Source: Chitinophagaceae bacterium (lineage in GTDB: Bacteria > Bacteroidota > Bacteroidia > Chitinophagales > Chitinophagaceae). Taken from it: a stretch of 64,000 nt of DNA. The position numbers and the translations under genes were made by a program. The stretch is from positions 62,001 through 126,000 of the forward strand of contig JAEUVS010000038.1 of the NCBI GenBank assembly GCA_016786745.1, read 5' to 3'. The notes under the pieces were generated by a model. It did not search any database and was not told the DNA's origin. It saw only the letters and a program-made list of their open reading frames with translations. The stretch's first letter is position 1; the number at the start of each line of letters is the position of its first letter. This document shows, one piece after another, positions 52,399-60,620 of the stretch.

Positions 52399-53669
52399 AA
52401 AAACTAATTTCTTACGCTCTCGCTCTCTTTCTCTTCCTGCAGGCATCTTATGCGCAGGAGTATAACATTGTTATCAAGGGCGGGCATGTTATCGATCCCA
52501 AAAACAATATTGATGGAGTAATGGATGTTGCCATCAGTAAAGGAAAAATCGCGCAGGTAGCTAAAAATATTGATCCCAAAAAAGCCATCCAGGTCGTTGA
52601 CGCGAAAGGTTTCTATGTTACACCTGGTTTGATTGACATCCACTCGCATAATTTCTATGGCACTGAGCCCGATCACGCGTACAGTAATGGTACTTCAGCT
52701 CTTCCGCCGGATGGTTTCACTTTCCGCACAGGTGTAACGACTGTTGTTGACGCCGGTGGATCAGGTTGGAGAAGCTTCGAAACGTTCAGGAAAAATGTTA
52801 TTGATAATTCGCAAACGCGCGTACTGGCATTTTTAAATATTGTGGGCGAAGGGATGAGAGGCGGTCCGTATGAACAGAATACGAACGACATGGATCCGAA
52901 GATGACCGCTACGGTCGCAAAGATGAACAAAGACGTAATTGTCGGCGTCAAGCTCGCGCACTATACCGGTCACGAATGGACACCTGTCGACCGTGCGGTT
53001 GAAGCAGGGAAGCTTGCCGACATACCGGTGATGGTTGATTTCGGTGGCGCTGATCCTCCATTGTCAATTGAAGAATTGTTTATGAAACATCTTCGTCCCG
53101 GCGATATTTTCACTCATGCGTTCGGACAGCTCGGATCACGTGAATTTATTGTTGACACCAATACGAATAAAGTAAAGCCGTTCGTGTTCGAGGCGCAGAA
53201 GAGAGGAATTATTTTCGATGTTGGCTATGGCGGTATCAGCTTCTCATTTTCGCAGGCTATTCCCGCGCTGAAAGATGGATTTTATCCCAACTCTATCAGC
53301 ACCGACATTCACATAGGGAGCATGAACAATGCGATGAAAGACCAGACGAGTGTAATGTCTAAATTCCTGGCTATGGGAATGAAGCTGCAGGATGTAATCA
53401 AAGCATCTACGTGGAACCCTGCAAAGGAAATTAAAAGAGAAGATCTCGGCCACCTTACCGTGGGTGCGGAAGCAGATGTTGCGATATTGAATGTTCGCAC
53501 CGGAAAATTTGGTATGTTCGATTATAAAGGATACAAGATCGAAACAGATAAAAAGTTCGAATGTGAAATGACGATCAAAGGAGGAAGAATTGTGTACGAC
53601 CTGGATGGCATCGCGACACCCATTTTTGCTCCAAGGCCGTCGAGACAGCAGAGAACTTCAACTCACTAA
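52395..53669 (+). CDS. exported amidohydrolase/deacetylase (EF_0837-like)
   Basis: 424 residues; signal peptide MKKLISYALALFLFLQASYAQ. Metal residues: His83 and His85 (GLIDIHSHNF), Lys186 (IVGVKLAHYT), His241 (FTHAFG) and Asp304 (STDIHIGSM). It closely resembles the product at 41299. In other bacteria EF_0837-like amidohydrolases are found beside SelA-like EF_0838 and an aldolase, consistent with deacylation of an N-acyl amino-sugar acid before deamination. Here the SelA-like and RraA-like genes flank it. The ATG overlaps the cytochrome-quinoprotein stop by 4 nt. Confidence 0.82.
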   Translation: MKKLISYALALFLFLQASYAQEYNIVIKGGHVIDPKNNIDGVMDVAISKGKIAQVAKNIDPKKAIQVVDAKGFYVTPGLIDIHSHNFYGTEPDHAYSNGTSALPPDGFTFRTGVTTVVDAGGSGWRSFETFRKNVIDNSQTRVLAFLNIVGEGMRGGPYEQNTNDMDPKMTATVAKMNKDVIVGVKLAHYTGHEWTPVDRAVEAGKLADIPVMVDFGGADPPLSIEELFMKHLRPGDIFTHAFGQLGSREFIVDTNTNKVKPFVFEAQKRGIIFDVGYGGISFSFSQAIPALKDGFYPNSISTDIHIGSMNNAMKDQTSVMSKFLAMGMKLQDVIKASTWNPAKEIKREDLGHLTVGAEADVAILNVRTGKFGMFDYKGYKIETDKKFECEMTIKGGRIVYDLDGIATPIFAPRPSRQQRTSTH

Positions 53670-53679
53670 TAAAAAAAAT

Positions 53680-54597
53680 ATGAAGAGGATTACGGTTGCT
53701 CTTGTAGTTGCTGGGCTTTTATCGAATACGCTTTTCAGCCAAACCATTTCAAAAGAGGAGCTGACATTCCTTACGTCGGAATGGAAAGGTGAAAGGTTTC
53801 CGGATGGAAGACCAAAGATTTCCGATGACCTGGTTGAGCGCGCGAAAAAAATTGGAATCGATGACGCATGGACGGTCCTCAAAAATCTCGGTTACATCAA
53901 CCAGTTTGAATCCGGTTGGAAAACGGTAAATGATGAGCCGGTGGCCGGCCGTGCGGTGACTGCCATGTTTATGCCCAGCCGTCCCGACGTAGAAAAGAAT
54001 ATTAAAGAAAGGGGAACAAAACAGGGCAGGATAGGTAATACCAACTCCTGGCCGATAGATGTGCTCACAAAAGGTGATGTATATGTAGCGGATGCTTTCG
54101 GTAAAATAAACGGGGGAACGCTGATGGGAAGCACACTGGGAACATCCATATATGCAAAATCAGGTAACGGCGTTGTGTTCAATGGCGCCGCCCGCGATCT
54201 GCAGGGCCTGAGTGAAATAAAAGGGTTCAATGCTTTTGTCCGCGATTTTCATCCTTCGTTTTTACAGGATATGGTGCTGATGGGTTTAAACACTCCCATT
54301 CGTATTGGGGAGGCAATGGTATTACCCGGCGACCTGGTAATAGGACAGACAGAAGGTGTGTTGTTTGTGCCTGCTCATCTCGCTGAACAGGTGGTGGCCA
54401 CTTCTGAATTTGTGATATTGAAAGACAGGTTCGGGTTTGAAGCGGTAAAGACAGGAAAATATACTCCGGGACAAATAGATAGCCAATGGATAGATGCCAT
54501 CAAAACAGATTTCCTCAAATGGCTCGAAAAACATCCTGAAGAAGGAAAAATGACCCGCCAGCAATTGGATAAAATTATGGAAAAGAGAACCTGGTAA
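53680..54597 (+). CDS. exported RraA-like aldolase
   Basis: The ATG at 53680 starts the Sec signal MKRITVALVVAGLLSNTLFSQ; an in-frame ATG at 53590 lies in the preceding gene. The product has 305 residues, longer than the cytoplasmic ~160-210 of RraA by the leader and a C-terminal tail. The RraA/HMG-aldolase motif is GGTLMGSTLGTSIYAKSGNG followed by VVFNGAARDLQ, with Arg172-Asp173 present as in 4-hydroxy-4-methyl-2-oxoglutarate aldolases, so the site looks competent. The family cleaves 4-hydroxy-2-oxoacids to pyruvate. In this cluster it would take the place of the KDPG-type aldolase seen with EF_0837/EF_0838. Function is inferred. Confidence 0.78.
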   Translation: MKRITVALVVAGLLSNTLFSQTISKEELTFLTSEWKGERFPDGRPKISDDLVERAKKIGIDDAWTVLKNLGYINQFESGWKTVNDEPVAGRAVTAMFMPSRPDVEKNIKERGTKQGRIGNTNSWPIDVLTKGDVYVADAFGKINGGTLMGSTLGTSIYAKSGNGVVFNGAARDLQGLSEIKGFNAFVRDFHPSFLQDMVLMGLNTPIRIGEAMVLPGDLVIGQTEGVLFVPAHLAEQVVATSEFVILKDRFGFEAVKTGKYTPGQIDSQWIDAIKTDFLKWLEKHPEEGKMTRQQLDKIMEKRTW

Positions 54598-54601
54598 GCT
54601 T

Positions 54602-54634
54602 GTCCCGAACCGCCGAAGGCGTGTGAGGGACCAG
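54602..54634. repeat. short relative of the palindromic repeat at 30307
   Basis: GTCCCGAACC...GTGTGAGGGACCAGC keeps the flanks of the element at 30382-30430. The inner stem is CGCC-GAA-GGCG (54611-54621) in place of GTTCTGC-GAA-GCAGAAC, so the sequence changed but pairing and the GAA loop remain. It lies just after the aldolase stop. Confidence 0.5.
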
Positions 54635-54649
54635 CATTAAACGAATGCT
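54633..54649. terminator. weak hairpin before the BASS gene
   Basis: AGCATT (54633-54638) pairs with AATGCT (54644-54649) around AAACG. No T-run follows, so it may only slow or attenuate transcription into the next gene. Confidence 0.35.
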
Positions 54650-54658
54650 TGAATCTAT

Positions 54659-55765
54659 ATGAACATTTACAAAATACTTCTCGGAATTGCTGCAATATGT
54701 CTTGCCGCGGCGCTTATAATTACTTTTTCAGGAAATATAGAAAATGCAGGCGTGCTCTATATCGCCTTCTTTCTTGCACTGGCAATAGGTATCAGAACGT
54801 TCCCGACTTTCAAGGGACTTTCATATACAGTTATTATACTCGCTGCGGTTACCACGGCGATGTTTTATCCGGGTCCGTTTGTAGAGATCAACGGGTTTCG
54901 TCTTGCTTCACTCATCACACCCCTTCTCCAGCTGATTATGTTTGGCATGGGAACGTCGATGAGCTTTAACGATTTTGCCGGTGTGATAAAAATGCCGAAA
55001 GGAGTGTTTCTCGGTGTAACAAGTCACTTTATTATTATGCCTGCGATTGGCTTTACGCTTGCGAATGTGAGCGGCTTTCCGCCGGAAATCGCTGCAGGTA
55101 TCATCTTAATCGGATGCTCGCCGAATGGAATGGCTTCAAACGTTATATCTTACCTGGCAAAAGCTAACCTCGCTTTATCGATCACCATCACTGCTGTATC
55201 AACGATGCTCGCGCCGTTCGTTACCCCGTTTCTGATGAAGCTTCTTGCGGGCGAATTTGTTGAAGTGCATGCGTTGGATATGATGTGGGAGATAATAAAG
55301 ATTGTGATCATTCCGATTCTCGCGGGTTTAATATTCAATAAATTCTTCAGCGGTAAAGTGGACTGGCTCGATAAGGCTATGCCGCTCGTTTCGATGACGT
55401 CGATAGCATTGATCATCGTGGTGATTACTGCAGTGGGCAGAGAAAGCCTGTTGTCAATCGGCCCAAAGCTGGTATTGCTGGTACTTCTTCACAATTTATC
55501 AGGATATACTCTGGGTTACTGGAGCGGACGCCTGTTCAAAATGAGCGAGCGCGATTGCCGTACGATTGCGATAGAAGTAGGCATGCAGAATGGCGGCCTT
55601 GCGTCTGGTATCGCAAAAGCAATGGGCAAAATCGCGACCGTGGGTCTTGCTCCGGCAATTTTCGGACCTTTGATGAATATTACCGGGTCAATACTTGCAT
55701 CTTACTGGCATCGCAAGCCGCCCGCCGAGAAGGTGAACGAGAATGTAGTGGTTGAGCCGACGTGA
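54659..55765 (+). CDS. BASS-type Na+-coupled transporter
   Basis: 368 residues with about nine to ten helices. LFGMGTSMSFNDFAGVIKMPKG-like and GCSPNGMASNVISYLAKANLALSIT (quoted in part) match the bile acid:sodium symporter family, in which the GCxPGGxxSN-type loop binds Na+. EVGMQNGGLASGIAKAMG is the second diagnostic loop. The family takes up bile acids, pyruvate, pantothenate and keto acids, among others; the plant homologue BASS2 carries pyruvate. In this position after an exported aldolase, pyruvate or a 2-keto acid is a reasonable cargo. Confidence 0.85.
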   Translation: MNIYKILLGIAAICLAAALIITFSGNIENAGVLYIAFFLALAIGIRTFPTFKGLSYTVIILAAVTTAMFYPGPFVEINGFRLASLITPLLQLIMFGMGTSMSFNDFAGVIKMPKGVFLGVTSHFIIMPAIGFTLANVSGFPPEIAAGIILIGCSPNGMASNVISYLAKANLALSITITAVSTMLAPFVTPFLMKLLAGEFVEVHALDMMWEIIKIVIIPILAGLIFNKFFSGKVDWLDKAMPLVSMTSIALIIVVITAVGRESLLSIGPKLVLLVLLHNLSGYTLGYWSGRLFKMSERDCRTIAIEVGMQNGGLASGIAKAMGKIATVGLAPAIFGPLMNITGSILASYWHRKPPAEKVNENVVVEPT

Positions 55766-55790
55766 CAAGTAAATAGTCAATTGATTTATT

Positions 55791-56735
55791 ATGACAAATC
55801 TGAAAGTGGCAACCACGCAATTTGAAAATAAAAGTGGTGATAAAGAATACAATCTGTCTGTCATAGAAAAACTTTCGGCTGAGGCTGCTTCGCAGGGCGC
55901 TGATGTTATAGCGTTTCACGAATGCTCGATAAACGGTTATACGTTTGCAAGACATCTTTCAAAAGAAGAATTACTTGCCGTAGCAGAAAAAGTTCCTTCA
56001 GGGCCATCAATAAAAAAACTTCAGCAGATCGCGGCGAAATACAACATTGTTATTCTCGCGGGATTATTTGAAAAGGATGACGATGAGAATATCTATAAGC
56101 CACAGGTTTGTGTTGACCGGAACGGCCTTATCGCGAAACACCGCAAGCTGCATCCGTTTATAAATCCCAATATCATCCCGGGAAACAGTTATACAATTTT
56201 TGAGATCAATGGATGGAAATGCGGTATCCTGATCTGTTACGACAATAACATTATAGAAAATGTGCGCGCAACGGCTTTGCTCGGAGCGCAGATTATCTTT
56301 ATGCCACATGTTACGATGTGTACACCTTCTACCCGACCCGGCGCAGGTTTCGTTGACCCGGCGTTGTGGTATAACCGCGAAAGCGACCCTACATCGCTGC
56401 GTATGGAGTTTGACGGGTTAAAGGGACGCGCATGGCTCATGAAATGGCTCCCGGCCCGGGCGTACGATAATGGAGTTTATGTAGTTTTTTCGAACCCTAT
56501 CGGAATGGATGACGATCAACTCAAGAATGGTTGCTCAATGATCCTGGATCCGTTTGGTGATATTATCGCTGAATGCAGGGAGCTAAATAACCAGGTTGTT
56601 TCTGCCACCCTTACTCCTGAAAAGCTGAAGCAGTCGGGAGGATACAGGTATATTAATGCGCGGCGCCCGGACCTTTATAAAAATATAATCGGAACGGAGC
56701 ATGAATCCATGCAGAAAGTAGTTTGGTTGAAGTGA
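55791..56735 (+). CDS. cytoplasmic nitrilase-superfamily amidohydrolase
   Basis: 314 residues without a signal. The triad is Glu44 (IAFHECSING), Lys119 (AKHRKLHPF) and Cys149 (GILICYDNN). The conserved tail VSATLTPEKLKQSGGYRYINARRPDLY also fits branched nitrilase-like amidases. Unlike the relative at 12218, this one lacks a leader, so it works in the cytoplasm, presumably on a substrate brought in by the upstream BASS transporter (25 nt away). The nitrogen compound is unknown. Confidence 0.8.
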   Translation: MTNLKVATTQFENKSGDKEYNLSVIEKLSAEAASQGADVIAFHECSINGYTFARHLSKEELLAVAEKVPSGPSIKKLQQIAAKYNIVILAGLFEKDDDENIYKPQVCVDRNGLIAKHRKLHPFINPNIIPGNSYTIFEINGWKCGILICYDNNIIENVRATALLGAQIIFMPHVTMCTPSTRPGAGFVDPALWYNRESDPTSLRMEFDGLKGRAWLMKWLPARAYDNGVYVVFSNPIGMDDDQLKNGCSMILDPFGDIIAECRELNNQVVSATLTPEKLKQSGGYRYINARRPDLYKNIIGTEHESMQKVVWLK

Positions 56736-56755
56736 GGTGGTTTCATGTGCATCAT

Positions 56756-56780
56756 AGTTTTTAAAAACTAAAAGCTTTTA
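56756..56780. promoter_or_regulatory. two adjacent AT-rich palindromes
   Basis: AGTTTTTAAAAACT (56756-56769) and TAAAAGCTTTTA (56769-56780) lie directly before the Gfo/Idh ATG at 56783. Both are perfect, but AT-rich palindromes arise easily by chance. Confidence 0.3.
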
Positions 56781-56782
56781 TT

Positions 56783-58048
56783 ATGGAAAGACGACAATTC
56801 ATAAAAAATTCCATTATTGCCTCCACAGGTTCTCTCATCATACCTTCCATTGTTAACGGAAAACTTTCTGCATCGAACGTGCAACTTGGCATTATCGGAT
56901 GCGGTGGAAGGGGTACAGCAGTTATCACTTCAATGTCGAAAAACGCGAATGTAAACATCATCGCAATGGCCGACATTTTCGAAGACAGGCTGAAAGCACA
57001 GCACCCTGTGTATAATGAATTAAACGCAGCGAAGGGACTTCCCGCTATCAAACCATCCAATATGTACCACGGAGCGGATTCATACCGGAAGCTGTTGCAA
57101 AATAAAGATGTGGACGCGGTGCTGATATCATCTCCGTGCTATACGCACCCTGAGTTTCTTGAAGCAGCGATACAGGCGGGTAAGCACGTGTATTGCGAAA
57201 AACCGGTAGCAGTAGATGTAGTAGGAGTAAAACGTGCACAGAACGCAGCGAAGGGCATCACCAATAAAAGTATAACCATAGGGTTCCAGATCAGGCATGC
57301 ATCGCCATATGTTGAAATGGTGAAAAGGGTACATGCTGGCGAAATCGGCGAGGTGATCAATGCGCAACTATATTATTTGTCATCGAGAAATGAGAAAAAG
57401 GAGTTGGGGATTGGCAATTCGGATACGGAGATGAAGATCAGGAACCATTTTCATTTTCGCGCAATGTCGGGTGGTATTCTCTTAGACCAGGGTATTCACA
57501 TGCTCGATGTATGTAACTGGGCGCTCCAGGATAGTCCCATTTCTGCGCTCGCGTCTGGAGGAAGAAATCTACCTGATAATTTTGGAGATATATGGAACCA
57601 TTACCAGGTAATTTATAAGTATCCGAAGAACATTCATGTAACGATGCAGTCTACACAGGTTGGCAACACGTTCGGTGACGTTTGCGCGAGGTTTATTGGA
57701 ACGAAAGGTATTGCGGAGGCTCATTATAGTGGTGGAGTGTTTATCAATGGCGAGAACAAATGGGATTCGGGTGTTGCACGCGATGAATCGAGTGTTACCG
57801 CCGAACAGCGCGCTGCCGGAGTTTTTCTTTCCTCGCTGCACGATTCAGATAAAAATAAAGGCAGCTCGTTTATTAAGAGTATTGAGACCGGTAAATATAT
57901 CAACGAAGTAAACCAGGCGGCCGCGTCCACTTTCACTGCAATTTTAGGAAGGCAGGCAGCGGAGAAAAATGCGGAAGTTTCGTGGAAAGCGATGAATGAA
58001 GGAAACGAAAAGCTCGACGCAGGATTGAATTTGAATCTGTTTAAATAA
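56783..58048 (+). CDS. exported Gfo/Idh/MocA-family oxidoreductase
   Basis: 421 residues. The leader MERRQFIKNSIIASTGSLIIPSIV has the ERRQF twin-arginine motif. The Rossmann loop LGIIGCGGRGTAVITSM, the EKP motif (HVYCEKPVAVD) and the C-terminal MSGGILLDQGIHMLDVCNWA define the family and are of the type seen in secreted Bacteroidota Gfo/Idh proteins. Like the copy at 18906 it should be exported with cofactor bound. It closes the plus-strand cluster that starts with RidA, 47 nt after the nitrilase. Substrate unknown. Confidence 0.83.
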   Translation: MERRQFIKNSIIASTGSLIIPSIVNGKLSASNVQLGIIGCGGRGTAVITSMSKNANVNIIAMADIFEDRLKAQHPVYNELNAAKGLPAIKPSNMYHGADSYRKLLQNKDVDAVLISSPCYTHPEFLEAAIQAGKHVYCEKPVAVDVVGVKRAQNAAKGITNKSITIGFQIRHASPYVEMVKRVHAGEIGEVINAQLYYLSSRNEKKELGIGNSDTEMKIRNHFHFRAMSGGILLDQGIHMLDVCNWALQDSPISALASGGRNLPDNFGDIWNHYQVIYKYPKNIHVTMQSTQVGNTFGDVCARFIGTKGIAEAHYSGGVFINGENKWDSGVARDESSVTAEQRAAGVFLSSLHDSDKNKGSSFIKSIETGKYINEVNQAAASTFTAILGRQAAEKNAEVSWKAMNEGNEKLDAGLNLNLFK

Positions 58049-58079
58049 GGAATTTATGTCTGGCTCGCGGCCAGCTGTT

Positions 58080-59981
58080 TTATTCCAACGCGTAGGCCAC
58101 CACGTAGTCGCCCATCTTCGTTAAAAACTTTCCGTGGCCACCGGCCGCAATCACAACATATTGTTTGCCATTAACCTGGTAAGTCATAGGCGTTGCCTGC
58201 CCGCCCGCGGGTAACATAGATTCCCATAACATTTCACCACTGCCGGAATCAAACGCCCGAAGAAAGCCATCGCGCGTAGCCGCAACAAAAACGAGATCCC
58301 CGGCCGTTACTATTGCGCCGCCAAAATTCAGCGAACCCCATTTTCTCGCATCAGCGTACTTCACCGTATCAACCATAAAGCCCAATGGCACCTGCCATTT
58401 ATCGTGGCCGTTAGACATATTAATCGCATTGAGCGTTCCCCAGGGCGGTGCCGTCTGAATCATCCAGTCGTTCCCTGAAATCTCGAACAGGTAATCTCTT
58501 TTCATTACATACGGCGTTCCGAATTGCATGCCTGTTTCTGCGCGCATCGAACGCTCATTATCGAGTTTATTATCTTCTTCGAGCTTCTCGCGCGGTACCA
58601 ACCTGATTATCGCGGCGAGCCAGTTAATATTCGTGTACAGGATATTTTTGTCGTGATCGTAACACATTCCACCCCAGTGAACACCCCCAACATTTCCCGG
58701 TGTAACCAGCGTGCCCTGCAATGATGGTGGCGTGTAAATGCCTTTATTTACGTAACGTGTAATTCGTTCTTCACCCCTTTTTTTCAATTCCGGTGTAAAG
58801 CCCCACGCATCGCTCACAGAAACTTTCTGTAGTCCTAATGGTCGTGGTAAAAGTGGGACCGGCTGCGTAGATGATGTGGTTTCTCCAACGATATCCGATG
58901 CGGGCATGCTTCGTTCTTCAACAGGAAACAGTGGCTTACCCGTAATGCGGTCGAGAATAAAAATGTAACCCATCTTCGTACCGACTGCCACGGCAGGAAT
59001 TTTTTTTCCTTCTCGTGGTATATCAATCAGCATGGGTTGTGCAGCAATATCGTAATCCCATATATCGTGATGCACTACCTGGAAGTGCCACGCTACTTTA
59101 CCTGTAGTTGCATGAATCGCCACGACAGAATTGGCATACAGGTTATCACCAGGCCGATTGCCACCATAATAATCAGGGCTCGCGCATCCTGTAGGAACGA
59201 AAACAAGATCTCGCTTTTCATCAACAGAAATTACCGACCATGCATTTGCTGCGCCGGTCTTGCGCGCGGTATCCGACGCCAGGGGATCCCAATGCCACAT
59301 TTCTTTACCGGTAACCGCGTTAAAAGCACGGACAACACCTCTCGGGAAATCAGATTTATAATTATCCCCCATCGACGATCCGGCTACAATAATGTCGCCA
59401 ATCACAGCCGGTGGAGAGGTCATACTGATATCATCACCTATTCCTTCGCGAAGATTGATTGTACCGTTGTTGCCGAACGACTCAACGGTCCTGCCTGTTT
59501 GTGCGTCGAGGGCAATCAGCCGGCCATCGATCGTTCCAATAAAGATTCTTCGTTTTACATTTTTGTTTTTGCTGTTTCTTTCCGTTGGCCAGACCGATAC
59601 TCCGCGCGAGGTTATTTCAGAATAGTGCTTTTTTAGATCCACCTTCGGGTCGTACAGCCATTTTTGTTTGCCAGTGGCAGCATCTACCGCAAATACACGT
59701 GATGATGGCGTGCTGAAGAAAAGTGTGTTACCTGCAAGAATTGGTGTGGCCTCAAAAGCCGCTTTCTCAACTGCATTCGTTCCCTCGTATGTTTCCAGTT
59801 CGCCTGTTCTGAACGTCCACGCTTCCTTCAATGCGTGTATATTACCCTTGTTTATCTGTTTTAGCGAAGAATATCGCGATCCACCCGGATCGCCGCCATA
59901 AGCCGGCCAGGTATTGAAACCAGATTGTTGTCCGAAAGCAAGCTGGGCCGAAAGCAGTAGTATTGGTAACCTGGAAATCAT
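58080..59981 (-). CDS. exported PQQ-dependent dehydrogenase (eight-bladed, no cytochrome domain)
   Basis: The ATG at 59981 (MISRLPILLLSAQLAFGQQSG) gives a signal peptide directly; an in-frame start at 60047 would add 22 unneeded residues. The product is about 633 residues. NTWPAYGGDPGGSRYSSLKQI, KEAWTFRTGEL, ATGKQKWLYDP and HWDPLAS are blade motifs of the eight-bladed quinoprotein alcohol/glucose dehydrogenases, and the C-terminal GGQATPMTYQVNGKQYVVIAAGGHG is their conserved end. It lacks the N-terminal membrane anchor of Gcd and the C-terminal cytochrome of type II enzymes. It is not close to the six-bladed cytochrome fusions in this window. Substrate probably a sugar or alcohol. A degenerate LacI-like site lies upstream. 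Confidence 0.85.
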   Translation of the reverse strand: MISRLPILLLSAQLAFGQQSGFNTWPAYGGDPGGSRYSSLKQINKGNIHALKEAWTFRTGELETYEGTNAVEKAAFEATPILAGNTLFFSTPSSRVFAVDAATGKQKWLYDPKVDLKKHYSEITSRGVSVWPTERNSKNKNVKRRIFIGTIDGRLIALDAQTGRTVESFGNNGTINLREGIGDDISMTSPPAVIGDIIVAGSSMGDNYKSDFPRGVVRAFNAVTGKEMWHWDPLASDTARKTGAANAWSVISVDEKRDLVFVPTGCASPDYYGGNRPGDNLYANSVVAIHATTGKVAWHFQVVHHDIWDYDIAAQPMLIDIPREGKKIPAVAVGTKMGYIFILDRITGKPLFPVEERSMPASDIVGETTSSTQPVPLLPRPLGLQKVSVSDAWGFTPELKKRGEERITRYVNKGIYTPPSLQGTLVTPGNVGGVHWGGMCYDHDKNILYTNINWLAAIIRLVPREKLEEDNKLDNERSMRAETGMQFGTPYVMKRDYLFEISGNDWMIQTAPPWGTLNAINMSNGHDKWQVPLGFMVDTVKYADARKWGSLNFGGAIVTAGDLVFVAATRDGFLRAFDSGSGEMLWESMLPAGGQATPMTYQVNGKQYVVIAAGGHGKFLTKMGDYVVAYALE

Positions 59982-60057
59982 CTTACTAAGAAAGGGATAA
60001 ATTGAACAGGTTCCCAAAAAAATACTTTCCACGGGTGATTTGTCCATGGAAAGTATT

Positions 60058-60069
60058 GCATTCGTTTGC
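60058..60069. promoter_or_regulatory. degenerate LacI-type site
   Basis: GCATTCGTTTGC matches the right half of GCAAACGTTTGC exactly and the left half in part. It lies between the cupin stop and the PQQ dehydrogenase start, 76 bp from the latter. Weak on its own. Confidence 0.25.
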
Positions 60070-60076
60070 TCTTCAG

Positions 60077-60568
60077 TTACTTTTTACCGCGCGGATCGTC
60101 CGCAGGGTTGATGTAATTGATTTCAAAAGGCCCCTCACCATTTATCTGGATCATGCATTTGTCTTTCGAAAACACATAGTGGTGAGATTTTGCCGGAATC
60201 GCGGAGTAACCTCCGGCTTGCAGCGCCATCGCCTTTGATTCATCGATCGCATCGCCTGAACCCATATAAAGCGTTCCTTCGAGCACCACGACATGTTCAT
60301 ATGTGGCGTGCCAGTGAGGTGGTACTTTATAATTGGCTGGGAACGATGCTCTCAAAGTGAACGGACCGGGTTTCGATGGATCGCCGCTGAGTAGGGCAAC
60401 TTGTGAGCCTTTCGGCAATCCCGGCGGGGCATCCATCCATTTAAGTTCAGGCACATTTAACATGATGTGACCTCCGGATGAATGTTCCATGTCTCCGGGT
60501 GCTGAAGTTTGAGACATTAGCGGGAGAAAACAAACGACCACTGCTGATAGAAAGAATAGTTTCTTCAT
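60077..60568 (-). CDS. secreted cupin-domain protein
   Basis: 163 residues with a signal peptide (MKKLFFLSAVVVCFLPLMSQ). A single cupin barrel follows with motif 1 PPHWHATYEHVVVLEG, containing the two His and the Glu of the metal site, and motif 2 around GGYSAIPAKSHHY. Length and the LKGDP-like region (SGDPSKPGPFTLRASFP) match the secreted DUF4437/cupin group common in Bacteroidota. A metal-dependent oxygenase or isomerase role is possible, but not assigned. It lies 95 nt upstream of the PQQ dehydrogenase start and 52 nt downstream of the CHRD gene. Confidence 0.82.
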   Translation of the reverse strand: MKKLFFLSAVVVCFLPLMSQTSAPGDMEHSSGGHIMLNVPELKWMDAPPGLPKGSQVALLSGDPSKPGPFTLRASFPANYKVPPHWHATYEHVVVLEGTLYMGSGDAIDESKAMALQAGGYSAIPAKSHHYVFSKDKCMIQINGEGPFEINYINPADDPRGKK

Positions 60569-60620
60569 ACAAAACAGTTTTTACGTTTATGGAAAGAACT
60601 TTCCCGCTAAAGATACAAAC

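Noticed and set aside
58060..58078. CTGGC/GCCAG hairpin as terminator between the Gfo/Idh and PQQ genes
   Set aside because: The stem is only 5 bp with a short T-run, too weak to list as a terminator.
59037..59636. Long 199-residue plus-strand frame opposite the PQQ dehydrogenase
   Set aside because: Composition is typical of an antisense shadow; the minus-strand propeller motifs are continuous through the region.
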